Shown here: piece by piece, positions 1-8,078 of the stretch
Layout: every line of letters begins with the position of its first letter
Numbering within the stretch: position 1 is the stretch's first letter
DNA from: JBAZDV01 sp041669745
GTDB taxonomy: Archaea; Thermoplasmatota; Thermoplasmata; Methanomassiliicoccales; Methanomethylophilaceae
NCBI GenBank assembly: GCA_041669745.1
Contig: JBAYAO010000013.1
Location: 1 to 23,132, forward strand
Reading direction: 5' to 3'
Length of the DNA: 23,132 nt
Notes under the pieces: model-generated
What the model was told of the DNA's origin: nothing
What the model saw: only the letters and a program-made list of their open reading frames with translations
Database searches by the model: none
Translations under genes and position numbers: made by a program

Positions 1-461
1 TCCGTTCGTACATCCGAACCGATGCCGTTAACGGCATGGAGGTCGCCATCGCATTGAACGAGGATCCGGCCCAGGTCTTCAAGACCCTTGTGACCATGGG
101 CAGATCCAAAAGATACTATGTGTTCATGCTTCCGGTGGATCGAGAACTTGACCTGAAAAAGGCCGCCGCCAGCGTGAATGAGAAATCCGTTGATATGATA
201 AGATCCCGGGACCTCCTGCAGCTGACGGGCTATATTCACGGAGGGTGTTCCCCACTGTGCATGAAACGACCGTTCAGGACCGTGATCGATTCGTCTGCCG
301 AATCGCAGAAGATTATATTCTTCAGTGCTGGAAAGATAGGATATCAGATAGGTACAGAACCTGCCAATCTGAGAAGGGTCATCGGAATAGAGACTGCGGA
401 TATCGTCAAAGAATCTTCCTTGACCGATCAGGTCATCCGTTGCAATGCCGCTAGACAGTGA
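1..461 (+). CDS. YbaK/EbsC-family aminoacyl-tRNA deacylase, 5' end cut by window
   Basis: This is the 3' part of a YbaK/ProX-type editing protein, a family that hydrolyses misacylated Cys-tRNA(Pro) in trans. The reading frame is open from base 3, so the ATG at 36 is internal rather than the start; the residues before it already fit the family. Visible landmarks are FKTLV, then LDLKKAA, then TGYIHGG followed by SPL, and a FFSAGKIGYQIG block, in the same order and spacing as E. coli YbaK. About 152 codons are present of a usual 155-160, so only a few N-terminal residues should be missing. Two extra cysteines (GGCSPLC) are seen where the E. coli protein has none. The family call is firm; the exact tRNA substrate cannot be told from the sequence. 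Confidence 0.85.
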   Translation, partial: RSYIRTDAVNGMEVAIALNEDPAQVFKTLVTMGRSKRYYVFMLPVDRELDLKKAAASVNEKSVDMIRSRDLLQLTGYIHGGCSPLCMKRPFRTVIDSSAESQKIIFFSAGKIGYQIGTEPANLRRVIGIETADIVKESSLTDQVIRCNAARQ

Positions 462-487
462 TGCGGTCACGTTGCAAATTGTCAAGG

Positions 488-494
488 TTTAAAA
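488..494 (+). promoter_or_regulatory. TATA-like box for the AhpD-like gene
   Basis: TTTAAAA is centred 26 nt before the ATG at 517. No Shine-Dalgarno motif lies between, so a leaderless transcript starting at or next to the ATG is expected. Confidence 0.5.
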
Positions 495-516
495 GCCTGC
501 GACGTGATGCTCATTC

Positions 517-885
517 ATGTCATGCAACAACAACAAGAAGTTCGGCGAGATGTGCTCAAACATGGGAGGTTTCGCACCGGATACTCTGAAGGCGATCAAG
601 GAACTGAATCCGGATTTCATAGACCTTCTGCATGAAATGGATGAGGTCATGGTCACGGACGATGCCCTGGATAAAAAGACGAAGAGACTGATGGCCCTCT
701 CCTGCGTTGCCGTGAGGATGTGCGAGGACTGCATATACGCGCAGGCAAGGGTTGCGAAGAATTACGGTGCAACGAAAAAGGAGATCCTCGAATCGATACA
801 GGTGGCCGTGCTCATCGGCGGCGTTCCATGCTGGTCTGTCGCCAAGAAGGGGATTGCGAAACTGTTCTCGGAATGGGATGAGTGA
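517..885 (+). CDS. AhpD-like / carboxymuconolactone decarboxylase-family protein
   Basis: A 122-residue all-helical protein of the AhpD/carboxymuconolactone decarboxylase family. The redox-type signature is visible as C69-E-D-C72 on the helix that begins VRMCEDC, preceded by the usual leucine-rich helix. Canonical AhpD proteins carry a His four residues after the second Cys, whereas this protein has Gln76, so a peroxidase-type proton relay may be altered. The C-terminal helix (VAVLIGGVPCW) is also typical. Two more cysteines (C3, C13) sit in a polar N-terminal extension. The start at 517 is chosen because the TATA-like box lies 26 nt upstream. The gene stands alone with no operon partner. A thiol-disulfide or reactive-species role is inferred from the family only. 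Confidence 0.75.
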   Translation: MSCNNNKKFGEMCSNMGGFAPDTLKAIKELNPDFIDLLHEMDEVMVTDDALDKKTKRLMALSCVAVRMCEDCIYAQARVAKNYGATKKEILESIQVAVLIGGVPCWSVAKKGIAKLFSEWDE

Positions 886-1315
886 ATCGAAGACAGTTGC
901 CATCACGCCTGCTCTTCGACGTCTGCGCCAGAAGATATAGAGGATCCGCATGGGATCCGGAATCCTTCATGATGAACGGATCAGGTAGCCTGTTAGACAG
1001 TCGGACGGGCATGCTCTATATTCTGAACACCCGCTTCCGACCGTACTTTTCTCTCGCCTCCCGGATGCTTTTCCGCATACCGTTCGAAGATTCCAGTTTC
1101 TGAAGGGACATCCGTGATGATGATGCAGCGGCCTTCATCAGAGTCTGCCGTGCATTTGTCCAAAACGGTCCGTATGACGTTTCAGACATCGTTCCGTTAG
1201 AGATACCCCATAATGTCCGTTCGGATCTTCTACGGAACCAATCACTCCGACGACACTTCACAGTACGCCTTGAGGTACATGAAAAATGAAACTGGAAAAA
1301 GTTTGGTCTGGTGCA
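886..1315. other. Gene-poor stretch, possibly decayed coding sequence
   Basis: No intact gene with family similarity is seen. The first part holds an inverted repeat, GGATCC (942-947) and GGATCC (953-958) around a 5-nt loop, which could form a weak hairpin downstream of the AhpD-like gene. A 41-codon open frame on the plus strand (1213-1338) begins MSVRIFYGTN and overlaps the convergent membrane-protein gene by 23 nt. On the minus strand, the frame covering about 1185 down to 1000 has protein-like composition (for example DVPSETGIFERYAEKHPGGE) but is broken by a TGA and needs a frame change upstream. These could be the remnant of a lost gene or chance. Confidence 0.3.
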
Positions 1316-2422
1316 TCAAACGTACAGTGGATCCATAACGTTATGCGATCCGATCAGTATCAACTCAGGCTCTGAATAGACGAGCTCCCCGTCGACGATC
1401 GTGTATGTCTGCGACGCTTCGATCATCAACCCACCCACGGCATCGTTGCGTGCATCCAGCATGACCGCGTACATGCAGACGCTGTTCGTGAACTTGTCAT
1501 CGACCATTATGCTTGATTCGTTATGCAGCACCCACAGGACACTTCCGTCCTCGGTGAGTAACTTATCTGCTCCCAGCACCGTACCGTCCGACCTTACCCC
1601 GTAGATGCCGTCGATGAACACGACTCTGTCTCCGTTCGATACGGTGAAATTGATCGTGTAGTATTCCACAGCCATACCCGAAATCACCTCGGTCGAATCG
1701 GCTACCTTGGTTATCACAATCTTACCAGGCAGATCGGTTGCGATACTGCCCGTATCGTCATACGTTTGTATCCATCCGACAGCCTCTATCTCGGATGTCC
1801 TGCCGACCGTACTGCTGGTTCCGAATATCCCGAGTTCGAGATCGCGGTCCGTGATCTGCAACTCGATGTACATGAAACCCTCCTCCGCCGGATAGGAGGA
1901 GACCAACCCTTCCGAGACTATATCGAAACGGTATATCGTTTTGTCATCGGAATTCGAATACAACGTCAGTTTCTCGCCCATATACGACATCATATCTTCG
2001 ACGTACCTCTCGCATTCCACGTCACCGTAGACCGTAGACAGCGTCTCTGTTCCCGATGATGATACGTCAGGCGCAAACGTTTCCGCATCGAGATACACCA
2101 TATACGGCGCACTGTAATCCATCTCCGTGATGCCGTCTGTGGCTATGACGCTGGACTCGAACGAACAGCATAGTGTGTCACCGCTCCGGTACAGCACCGT
2201 GAACACCATATCGCCTGAGACCACCATGTCCTCCATCACGACTCCCTCGCCGTCTGTAACGTATCCGCTGGCAGAGTACGTGTATACCGCCTGAGGCTGG
2301 ACATCTGAATCGTTGTCATCGCTTTCGTAGATTATCGTCGCACCCATGACAAGAACTATGACCAACGCCAATACGTTGAACTTCATGCCGAAGGTCCTTT
2401 TGGAACTGCTTTCATCTCCCAT
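1316..2422 (-). CDS. Membrane-anchored extracellular protein of unknown function
   Basis: I do not recognise this 368-residue protein. A short basic N-terminus (KRTFGMK) is followed by one hydrophobic segment at about residues 14-31 (NVLALVIVLVMGATIIY). It then has an Asp/Ser-rich stretch (ESDDNDSDV) and about 320 residues that are acidic, beta-prone and rich in Tyr, Thr, Ser, Val and Asp. That layout fits an uncleaved signal-anchor or signal peptide with an extracellular domain. Two adjacent cysteines (LCCSF) and a few others occur, with no catalytic motif apparent. The start is supported by an ATTTAAAT box centred 26 nt upstream with no ribosome-binding site, so it is probably leaderless. 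It is divergent from the M18 peptidase gene, and its 3' end faces the gene-poor stretch. Confidence 0.7.
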   Translation of the reverse strand: MGDESSSKRTFGMKFNVLALVIVLVMGATIIYESDDNDSDVQPQAVYTYSASGYVTDGEGVVMEDMVVSGDMVFTVLYRSGDTLCCSFESSVIATDGITEMDYSAPYMVYLDAETFAPDVSSSGTETLSTVYGDVECERYVEDMMSYMGEKLTLYSNSDDKTIYRFDIVSEGLVSSYPAEEGFMYIELQITDRDLELGIFGTSSTVGRTSEIEAVGWIQTYDDTGSIATDLPGKIVITKVADSTEVISGMAVEYYTINFTVSNGDRVVFIDGIYGVRSDGTVLGADKLLTEDGSVLWVLHNESSIMVDDKFTNSVCMYAVMLDARNDAVGGLMIEASQTYTIVDGELVYSEPELILIGSHNVMDPLYV

Positions 2423-2444
2423 GTGCTCATAATCTGCGCTGTAG

Positions 2445-2452
2445 ATTTAAAT
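2445..2452 (-). promoter_or_regulatory. TATA-like box for the membrane-anchored protein gene
   Basis: The palindromic ATTTAAAT is centred about 26 nt upstream of the minus-strand ATG at 2422. The spacing fits an archaeal TATA box and a leaderless mRNA. Confidence 0.5.
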
Positions 2453-2532
2453 GATATTGGAGAAGCGCGTCCAACCGGTGTACGATAGAAAGGATAAAGT
2501 ACGTTCCTGCCGAATAATCGCCGGGTTTTTCT

Positions 2533-3936
2533 ATGGGCAAGACAAAAGGACAAGAACTGGAATCGAAGCTTCTCTCCAAGCAAAAGAACATCGGTGAAGA
2601 AGACTCAAGCATACTCGGCAGATCGATCGAATTCTGCGAAGGATACAAGAAATTCCTAACGAACAAGACCGAACGCGAGGTCGTTGAGTACACCATCCCG
2701 TTATTGAAGAGCAAAGGTTACACGGAATATGTCCGCGGTACTGAATATCCTGCGGGAAGCAAGATATTTTTCAACAATCGCGGGAAAAACCTCGTGATGA
2801 TGACCATCGGCAGCAAAGACATATCCGAAGGATTCCGCATGGGTGCTAGCCACATAGACAGTCCCAGATTGGATTTCAAACCAAATCCCTTGTTCGAGGA
2901 TGCGGATATGGCGTACTTCAAGACGCACTATTATGGCGGCATCAAGAAGTACCAGTGGTCGACCGTCCCCCTGTCGTTACACGGAGTAGTGAGTCTCAGG
3001 GACGGATCCAAGGTGATGGTGAACATAGGAGAGGATGATGATGATCCGTCTTTCTGCGTCACCGATCTTTTACCGCATCTGGCGAAGGAACAGATGAAGA
3101 AACCCGCGACGGAAGTACTCTTGGGAGAACAGCTCAACATACTGATAGGATGCTGGCCCTACTCCGACAAAGAAGTCACACAGAAGGTCAAACTCAATGT
3201 AGCGAATATCTTGTTCGAAAAATACGGCATCGTCGAAAAAGATTTCCTTTCAGCAGAGTTGTGTGCAGTGCCAGCCGTCACACCGAAAGATCTCGGTATG
3301 GACAGGGCCATGGTCGGAGGCTACGGCCAAGATGACAGCGTATGCGCCTATGCGAGCCTGATCGCAGAACTGGATTCGAAGAACCCTGCATACACCACCG
3401 TCACCGTGTTTGCGGACAAGGAAGAGACCGGATCGGATGGGAACACCGGCATGGGTTCTTGTTTCCTGAGAGATTTCCTCGAGGACTTCGTTTCTGCGTA
3501 CGGCCTTGAGATACGTCATGTGCTGGAAAAATCCGTTTGCCTGTCATGCGATGTCAACGCTGCATTCGACCCTGCGTTCAGCGACGTGTTCGAAAAGAAC
3601 AACGCCTCATATCTGAACCACGGAGCAGTGGTATCAAAGTACACCGGCGGAGGCGGAAAATATTCAACCAACGACGCTTCGGCAGAAACGATGAGACTCG
3701 TGGGCGATATCCTTGACGATGCGAATGTGACATGGCAGGTCGGTGAACTCGGTAAAGTGGATATCGGCGGAGGCGGAACGATTGCGATGTATCTGTCCGC
3801 ACACAACATCGACACCGTGGACGTCGGGGTTCCGGTACTGTCGATGCATTCGCCGTTCGAGGTCGTCTCGAAGGCCGATGTCTATATGATGTATCTTGCA
3901 GTGCACGCATTTTACAACAGTACGCTCCGCAAGTGA
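2533..3936 (+). CDS. M18-family metalloaminopeptidase
   Basis: A 467-residue zinc aminopeptidase of family M18 (aspartyl-aminopeptidase type), a cytosolic enzyme that removes N-terminal residues, often acidic ones, from peptides. The dinuclear-metal signatures appear in order: H107 in the ASHIDSPRLDFKP block; the HYYGGIKKYQW block; Asp in GQDDSVCAYAS; the catalytic Glu pair in DKEETGSDG; Asp in LSCDVNAAFDPAF; and the last ligand H439 in SMHSPFE. Length is normal for the family. The ATG at 2533 is preceded by a weak A/T box (GGATAAAGT, about 2491-2499) and a T-run but no clear Shine-Dalgarno. It is a single-gene unit, divergent from the membrane protein upstream. Substrate preference cannot be read from the sequence. 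Confidence 0.92.
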   Translation: MGKTKGQELESKLLSKQKNIGEEDSSILGRSIEFCEGYKKFLTNKTEREVVEYTIPLLKSKGYTEYVRGTEYPAGSKIFFNNRGKNLVMMTIGSKDISEGFRMGASHIDSPRLDFKPNPLFEDADMAYFKTHYYGGIKKYQWSTVPLSLHGVVSLRDGSKVMVNIGEDDDDPSFCVTDLLPHLAKEQMKKPATEVLLGEQLNILIGCWPYSDKEVTQKVKLNVANILFEKYGIVEKDFLSAELCAVPAVTPKDLGMDRAMVGGYGQDDSVCAYASLIAELDSKNPAYTTVTVFADKEETGSDGNTGMGSCFLRDFLEDFVSAYGLEIRHVLEKSVCLSCDVNAAFDPAFSDVFEKNNASYLNHGAVVSKYTGGGGKYSTNDASAETMRLVGDILDDANVTWQVGELGKVDIGGGGTIAMYLSAHNIDTVDVGVPVLSMHSPFEVVSKADVYMMYLAVHAFYNSTLRK

Positions 3937-4380
3937 ACGCGGAACCATGGTCCAGGTCCTTCGGAACGGAACCTGAGGATGTCGGTGGAGTGCGGGGAGT
4001 GTCCGGTTATCCTGCAGTGGCACCATACAGAGGACCTCTGGACCATAACATCGCTGACGACCCGGAGAACGGCATGGTTGCTGTTGGCCTGAGATCACGT
4101 CGGTTAGATATCCCGGCCAGTTGTCTAAGACAATGAATACGGTGCGGTGGATGCGACCACCAGATGCCCTTTACGACGGTAAAAGCCGGAACATTGAACC
4201 GTTCAGACGGACTCCGGATCGCATACGTGCTCTTTGACTTCAAACAGGACCCCCATATCTCCAACGGTTGAACAATCTGGAACGTCTCCTCCACACCTTC
4301 CGACCGTTAGGACCTTCGCTTTAGGCCGAGTGTACAGAAAAGCAAACGGTTTAAGGATAAAGGTTTTAATCATACCCATC
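3937..4380. other. Gene-poor stretch upstream of hisG
   Basis: About 440 bases without a convincing gene. TCCGC (3926-3930) and GCGGA (3939-3943) around the M18 stop codon could form a weak 5-bp hairpin. The best plus-strand reading, from an ATG at 3979, gives about 37 codons beginning MSVECGECPV and then stops. It has no family I recognise and later frames are interrupted. The last 30 bases hold the hisG promoter elements. No tRNA, repeat or riboswitch fold was recognised. Confidence 0.3.
4364..4370 (+). promoter_or_regulatory. Promoter region of the hisGCHA operon
   Basis: TTTTAAT (4364-4370) lies 37 nt before the hisG ATG. That would give a leader of about 10 nt that includes the GAGGCG Shine-Dalgarno-like motif at 4393-4398. 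A second A/T element, GTTTAAG (4349-4355), is spaced instead for a start at the ATG at 4381, which opens an 8-codon frame ending in a 4-nt overlap with hisG. Confidence 0.4.
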
Positions 4381-4403
4381 ATGTCCAACGCAGAGGCGGA
4401 TGT

Positions 4404-5267
4404 ATGACTGTAAAAATGGCCGTTCCGAATAAAGGCAGACTCTATGAGAGGACCGTCGAACTCCTGCTCAAATCCGGTCTTGACCTCGGAGAAGACTGGG
4501 GAAGAAAGCTGTATGTGAAGGCTGTGAACCAGGATATAGAGATCGTATTTGTCCGCGCCCAGGATATACCTGAATTCGTCAACTCTGGCTCGGTTGATTT
4601 GGGTATAACGGGACTGGATCAGGTCGCGGACTCCGGATATGAGATGGAAAACCTCCTGAATCTGGATTTCGGACACTGTCGACTCTCGGTTGCCGTACCA
4701 GAGGATTCGGGTATCGGTAAAATCGACGATATCGAGAACGGAACGCGCGTAGCCACTTCCTTTCCGGGAATAACGAAGAGGTTCTTCGAATCAAAAGGAA
4801 AGAATGTCAGGGTCGTTACAGTGACCGGTGCAGCCGAGATAATGCCGTACATGGGTGTTTCGGACATCATCGTAGATCTTGTCTCAAGCGGTACAACCCT
4901 GAAGATGAACAGACTCGTCGAGATCGAGACGCTCGTGAATTCTCAGGCGATAATCGCAGCCAACAAAGATTCCCTGAGAAGATCGAAGGACGAAATAATC
5001 GATTTCGTAGATTCCATAGGCAGTGTGATCACAGCGGAGACGAAAAAATACCTAATGGCCGATGTTCCGTCGAGGGAATTGGACCAGATCACGAAGATGT
5101 TCCCTGGCCTCGAGGGACCGACAGTGATGAACATCTCAGGCAGAGATGACATGATGGCCATCCATGTGGTCGTCGACAAAAAGGATGTTTACGAATCAGT
5201 GAACAAACTCAAAAAACTCGGTGCAAAGGGTATACTGATACTTCCCATCGACAGGCTGGTGCCTTGA
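4404..5267 (+). CDS. hisG: ATP phosphoribosyltransferase, long form
   Basis: First enzyme of histidine synthesis: it condenses ATP and PRPP to phosphoribosyl-ATP. At 287 residues it is the long, HisZ-independent form. The N-terminal catalytic lobes include MAVPNKGRLYERT, the AQDIPEFVNSGSVDLGITG segment and the PRPP-loop region VDLVSSGTTLKMN. The last 75 or so residues (from about the PGLEGPTVMNIS segment) form the ACT-like regulatory domain that mediates histidine feedback in this class. The start at 4404 is preceded by GAGGCG. It heads the his operon, and hisC follows with 2 nt between stop and start. A tiny upstream frame (4381-4407) overlaps its start. Confidence 0.95.
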   Translation: MTVKMAVPNKGRLYERTVELLLKSGLDLGEDWGRKLYVKAVNQDIEIVFVRAQDIPEFVNSGSVDLGITGLDQVADSGYEMENLLNLDFGHCRLSVAVPEDSGIGKIDDIENGTRVATSFPGITKRFFESKGKNVRVVTVTGAAEIMPYMGVSDIIVDLVSSGTTLKMNRLVEIETLVNSQAIIAANKDSLRRSKDEIIDFVDSIGSVITAETKKYLMADVPSRELDQITKMFPGLEGPTVMNISGRDDMMAIHVVVDKKDVYESVNKLKKLGAKGILILPIDRLVP

Positions 5268-5269
5268 AA

Positions 5270-6319
5270 ATGTCAAGGAACATAATGAGAAGCACGACCA
5301 GAGGATTCACCAGGTATTACAATCCCAGTGTAGGCGATGCGATCCGCATGGACACTAACACGAACTCCTTCGGCAGCAACCCGGCTGCGATGGAATTTCT
5401 GAAAAAAGGCATCGACGACATAAACGGATACCCGAACACATACGCCGACGGACTCAGGGACGCGTTGGCAGACCTCTATGGTCTTGAACGGGAGAATTTC
5501 GTCGCCGGCTCTGGATCCGATGAGATCATCGACATTTCATTCAAGACATTCACAGAATGGGGCGATGTCACTACGGTCCCGACCCCGTCGTACACCCTTT
5601 ACGACTACTTCGTCAAGATGAACGGCGGTAAAACCAACGAGATCGACCTCACCGAGGATTTTCAACTCGACGTGGATGCGATGTTGAAGGAAAAATCGAA
5701 GATGATGATCATCCCCTCACCTAACAATCCCACCGGGAACTGTTTCAGAAAAGAAGACCTCGAAGAGATGCTTTCAAGATATGAAGGGATACTGATCGTG
5801 GACGAGGCCTACGGTGAATATGCGGACGACTCGATGATCGCAAGAGTGAACGAATTCGATAATCTGATTGTGACGAGAACATTCTCGAAGGCGTATGCAT
5901 TAGCCGGCCTCAGGGTAGGCTATTCCGCTTCTAATCTGGATCTGACGGAGATGATGAACTGTGTCAAGATCCCGTACTCCCTGAATAAAGTTAGCGAGGG
6001 CGCTGCGATCGCAGCGGTCAGGGACCAGGAATTTGTGAAAAGAAGCGTAAGAACCGTGAGGGAACAGAGGCCCATACTTGCGAACGGTCTCAGGAAACTG
6101 GGCTTTGAACCCTTCCCTTCCGATTCGAATTTTATCCTGGCGAGGTGTCCGATAGATCACAAGAAGATAACGGAGGGTCTGATGAGGAGGGGCATCCTCA
6201 TACGTGACTTCGGTTCGAAGAGAAGAACAGAGAACTGCATAAGGACGACCGTCGGCACAAAGGAATTGAACGATCTGCTTCTGAAAAACATCGCAGAGGT
6301 GCTCGGCGAATGTCGTTGA
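5270..6319 (+). CDS. hisC: Histidinol-phosphate aminotransferase
   Basis: PLP-dependent fold-type I aminotransferase that converts imidazole acetol-phosphate plus glutamate to histidinol-phosphate. The protein has 349 residues. Landmarks are DTNTNSFGSNP at the N-terminus, the GSGSDEIID phosphate-binding region, PSPNNPTGN, the VDEAYGEY Asp/Tyr pair, and the Schiff-base lysine K207 in TRTFSKAYALAGLRVGY, with the C-terminal arginine block near NCIRTTVG. The ATG at 5270, two bases after the hisG stop, is preferred over the in-frame TTG at 5264. The 3' end overlaps hisH by 10 nt, which implies coupled translation. Confidence 0.95.
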   Translation: MSRNIMRSTTRGFTRYYNPSVGDAIRMDTNTNSFGSNPAAMEFLKKGIDDINGYPNTYADGLRDALADLYGLERENFVAGSGSDEIIDISFKTFTEWGDVTTVPTPSYTLYDYFVKMNGGKTNEIDLTEDFQLDVDAMLKEKSKMMIIPSPNNPTGNCFRKEDLEEMLSRYEGILIVDEAYGEYADDSMIARVNEFDNLIVTRTFSKAYALAGLRVGYSASNLDLTEMMNCVKIPYSLNKVSEGAAIAAVRDQEFVKRSVRTVREQRPILANGLRKLGFEPFPSDSNFILARCPIDHKKITEGLMRRGILIRDFGSKRRTENCIRTTVGTKELNDLLLKNIAEVLGECR

Positions 6320-6915
6320 ACGTATCTTTGGCGGATTACGGTGTTGGGAATCTGCATTCGCTCAAGAAATCCTTGGAAAACTGTGGGGCGAATGTCACGG
6401 TCATCACCGACATGAGGGATATCCTGAAAGCGGATTGCATCGCATTTCCAGGTGTCGGAGCATTCGACAAGACGATGGAGAGGCTAGGCCCCTGCAGGGA
6501 GGAGATAAGGGAGTACCTCGAAACGGGTGTCCCGTGTCTGGGCATCTGCATCGGAACACAGATCCTCTTCGACGGAAGCGACGAGGGAGCGGCACCTGGT
6601 CTGGGTTTTCTCAAAGGAAGGGTCGTACACCTGAAAGCGAAGCAGATACCGCACATGGGCTGGAACTCGGTTGAGACGGAGGACCCACTGTTCGACGGGA
6701 TCGATAACAGGTACTTCTATTTCGCACATTCTTACTGCGGCTCTCCCGATGATGCTTCTGTGATCAAAGGCATGACCGAATACGAGAACATCCGCATTCC
6801 GACCTTTTTCAGGAAAAAGAATTTCGTAGGGTCGCAGTTCCACCCTGAGAAAAGCAGCGTCTCAGGAATGAGATTTCTGATGAATTTCGTTAAATTCGCG
6901 GAGGATTGCCAATGA
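6310..6915 (+). CDS. hisH: Imidazole glycerol phosphate synthase, glutamine amidotransferase subunit
   Basis: Class I glutamine amidotransferase that supplies ammonia to HisF for imidazole-ring closure. The protein is 201 residues, normal for HisH. The catalytic triad is visible as C80 in LGICIGTQ and H178/E180 in QFHPEKSS. The PGVGAFDKTM oxyanion-region motif, the HMGWNSV motif and the YFAHSYC motif are also present. It starts inside the end of hisC (10-nt overlap) and ends with the ATGA overlap that starts hisA. Its partner hisF lies about 2 kb downstream in the second half of the cluster. Confidence 0.95.
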   Translation: MSLNVSLADYGVGNLHSLKKSLENCGANVTVITDMRDILKADCIAFPGVGAFDKTMERLGPCREEIREYLETGVPCLGICIGTQILFDGSDEGAAPGLGFLKGRVVHLKAKQIPHMGWNSVETEDPLFDGIDNRYFYFAHSYCGSPDDASVIKGMTEYENIRIPTFFRKKNFVGSQFHPEKSSVSGMRFLMNFVKFAEDCQ

Positions 6916-7631
6916 TGATAATCCCCGCCGTAGACATACTCGACCATAGGGTCGTGCAACTCGTAGGTGGTGTACCGGGAAGCGAAAGGATAATCATGCC
7001 CGATCCTCCCGACGTGGCACGAACGTGGATAGAGAAGGGCGCAAAGTATCTGCATCTCGTGGATCTCGACGGAGCGTTCGGAAAAGAGAACAACATCCGT
7101 ACGATAAAAGATATCATCAGAGCATCCGACGTCCCTGTGGAGGTCGGCGGCGGCATCAGGAGCGAATCCACGATCGAAGAGCTTATCGATGCTGGGGCAG
7201 ACAGGGTGATAGTCGGAACAAAGGCCATAAAAGAACCGGAGTGGCTCGCGGAGATGGCCTTCAAATACCCTCAAAAGCTTTTACTGGCACTTGATACGAA
7301 AAATGGTAACATAACCATGAGGGGATGGCAGGAGTCCGCACCGGTAACCATCGATTCCATGTTCGACATCATCAGAGACCTGCCACTTGCCGGCATACTG
7401 AACACGAACGTCGATGTGGAAGGCCAGGGCAAGGGCATAGATGCCGAACAGACAGAGGAGTTCATAAGAAAATGTCCTCACAGGGTCATCGCATCCGGTG
7501 GAGTGACGTCGGAAGAGGATGCCATCATCCTCGACAGAGCGAAAGCCGAGGCGGCCGTGGTGGGCATCGCGATATATACTGGATTGATGAGACCTTGGGA
7601 ATGGAGAACGCCGTGGACGGCGATTTCCTGA
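6912..7631 (+). CDS. hisA: ProFAR isomerase, with an aberrant C-terminus
   Basis: HisA, a TIM-barrel isomerase that opens the ribose ring of ProFAR to PRFAR. The start is taken as ATG 6912 (MMIIPAVDI), overlapping the hisH stop as ATGA; the in-frame TTG at 6906 is unlikely. Catalytic aspartates are D8 (AVDIL) and D128 (ALDTKNG). Phosphate-binding loops VGGGIRS and ASGGV are present. The last 13 residues, after IYTGLM, are Trp/Pro-rich (RPWEWRTPWTAIS) and unlike the family. The neighbouring frame instead continues as TLGMENAVDGDFLKIEGLL with codon use like the rest of the gene, so a one-base indel at about 7590-7600 is likely. If restored, the gene would end at 7675, overlapping the next promoter. 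Confidence 0.9.
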   Translation: MMIIPAVDILDHRVVQLVGGVPGSERIIMPDPPDVARTWIEKGAKYLHLVDLDGAFGKENNIRTIKDIIRASDVPVEVGGGIRSESTIEELIDAGADRVIVGTKAIKEPEWLAEMAFKYPQKLLLALDTKNGNITMRGWQESAPVTIDSMFDIIRDLPLAGILNTNVDVEGQGKGIDAEQTEEFIRKCPHRVIASGGVTSEEDAIILDRAKAEAAVVGIAIYTGLMRPWEWRTPWTAIS

Positions 7632-7642
7632 AAATAGAAGGA

Positions 7643-7650
7643 TTATTAAT
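7643..7650 (+). promoter_or_regulatory. TATA-like box for the HTH regulator gene
   Basis: TTATTAAT lies 42 nt upstream of the ATG at 7689. It predicts a leader of about 15 nt that carries a strong GAGGTGA Shine-Dalgarno (7678-7684), so this gene appears to have its own promoter inside the his cluster. Confidence 0.45.
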
Positions 7651-7688
7651 ACCAAATATGATTAACCCATCCTAACCGAGGTGAACCG

Positions 7689-8078
7689 ATGAAGCTGCCC
7701 TGTGAACTGGTTGTTTTTGAATTGCTCCCGACGGCACGTGGAGAGCTCGCCAAAGAACTTGTCAAGGTTCACGGACTTACCCAAGCCAAGGTCGCTACGC
7801 TTTTCGGTGTGACGAGCGCCGCCATATCCCAGTACATCAAAGGACTGAGGGGCGGCAATCCCTTCATCGATCACAGCAGATTCCGTGACGATTTCTACAA
7901 GCAGATATCTGTCTCCGCGGAGAGCATGATGGGTGGCAGCGATCTCACAACAGAACTGTGCCTTCTATGCAAATTCATAAAACAGATCGGAATGCTGGAT
8001 GAGATCTATGCCAATCAGGGTTCTAAAATTTCGCTGACGAAATGCGTAGAGTGTCCCCGCGACAACCTTGCACCGTAA
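7689..8078 (+). CDS. HTH (XRE-like) transcriptional regulator with a four-Cys C-terminus
   Basis: A 129-residue regulator resembling the archaeal COG2522 group. The N-terminus (KLPCELVVFELLPTARGELAKELV) is characteristic. The helix-turn-helix spans about residues 30-55, with recognition-helix region GVTSAAISQYIKGLRGG. The C-terminal half holds two CxxC pairs, C91/C94 and C119/C122, enough for a zinc or iron-sulfur site; C5 is a fifth cysteine. A GAGGTGA ribosome-binding site 4 nt before the ATG fixes the start. It sits between hisA and hisB with its own promoter, so control of the his genes or of itself is plausible but unproven; no operator was identified. The family call is fairly sure, the ligand or signal unknown. 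Confidence 0.8.
   Translation: MKLPCELVVFELLPTARGELAKELVKVHGLTQAKVATLFGVTSAAISQYIKGLRGGNPFIDHSRFRDDFYKQISVSAESMMGGSDLTTELCLLCKFIKQIGMLDEIYANQGSKISLTKCVECPRDNLAP

Noticed and set aside
4203..4676. Minus-strand open frame of 157 codons over the hisG start
   Set aside because: It is antisense to hisG and its promoter and has no domain similarity.
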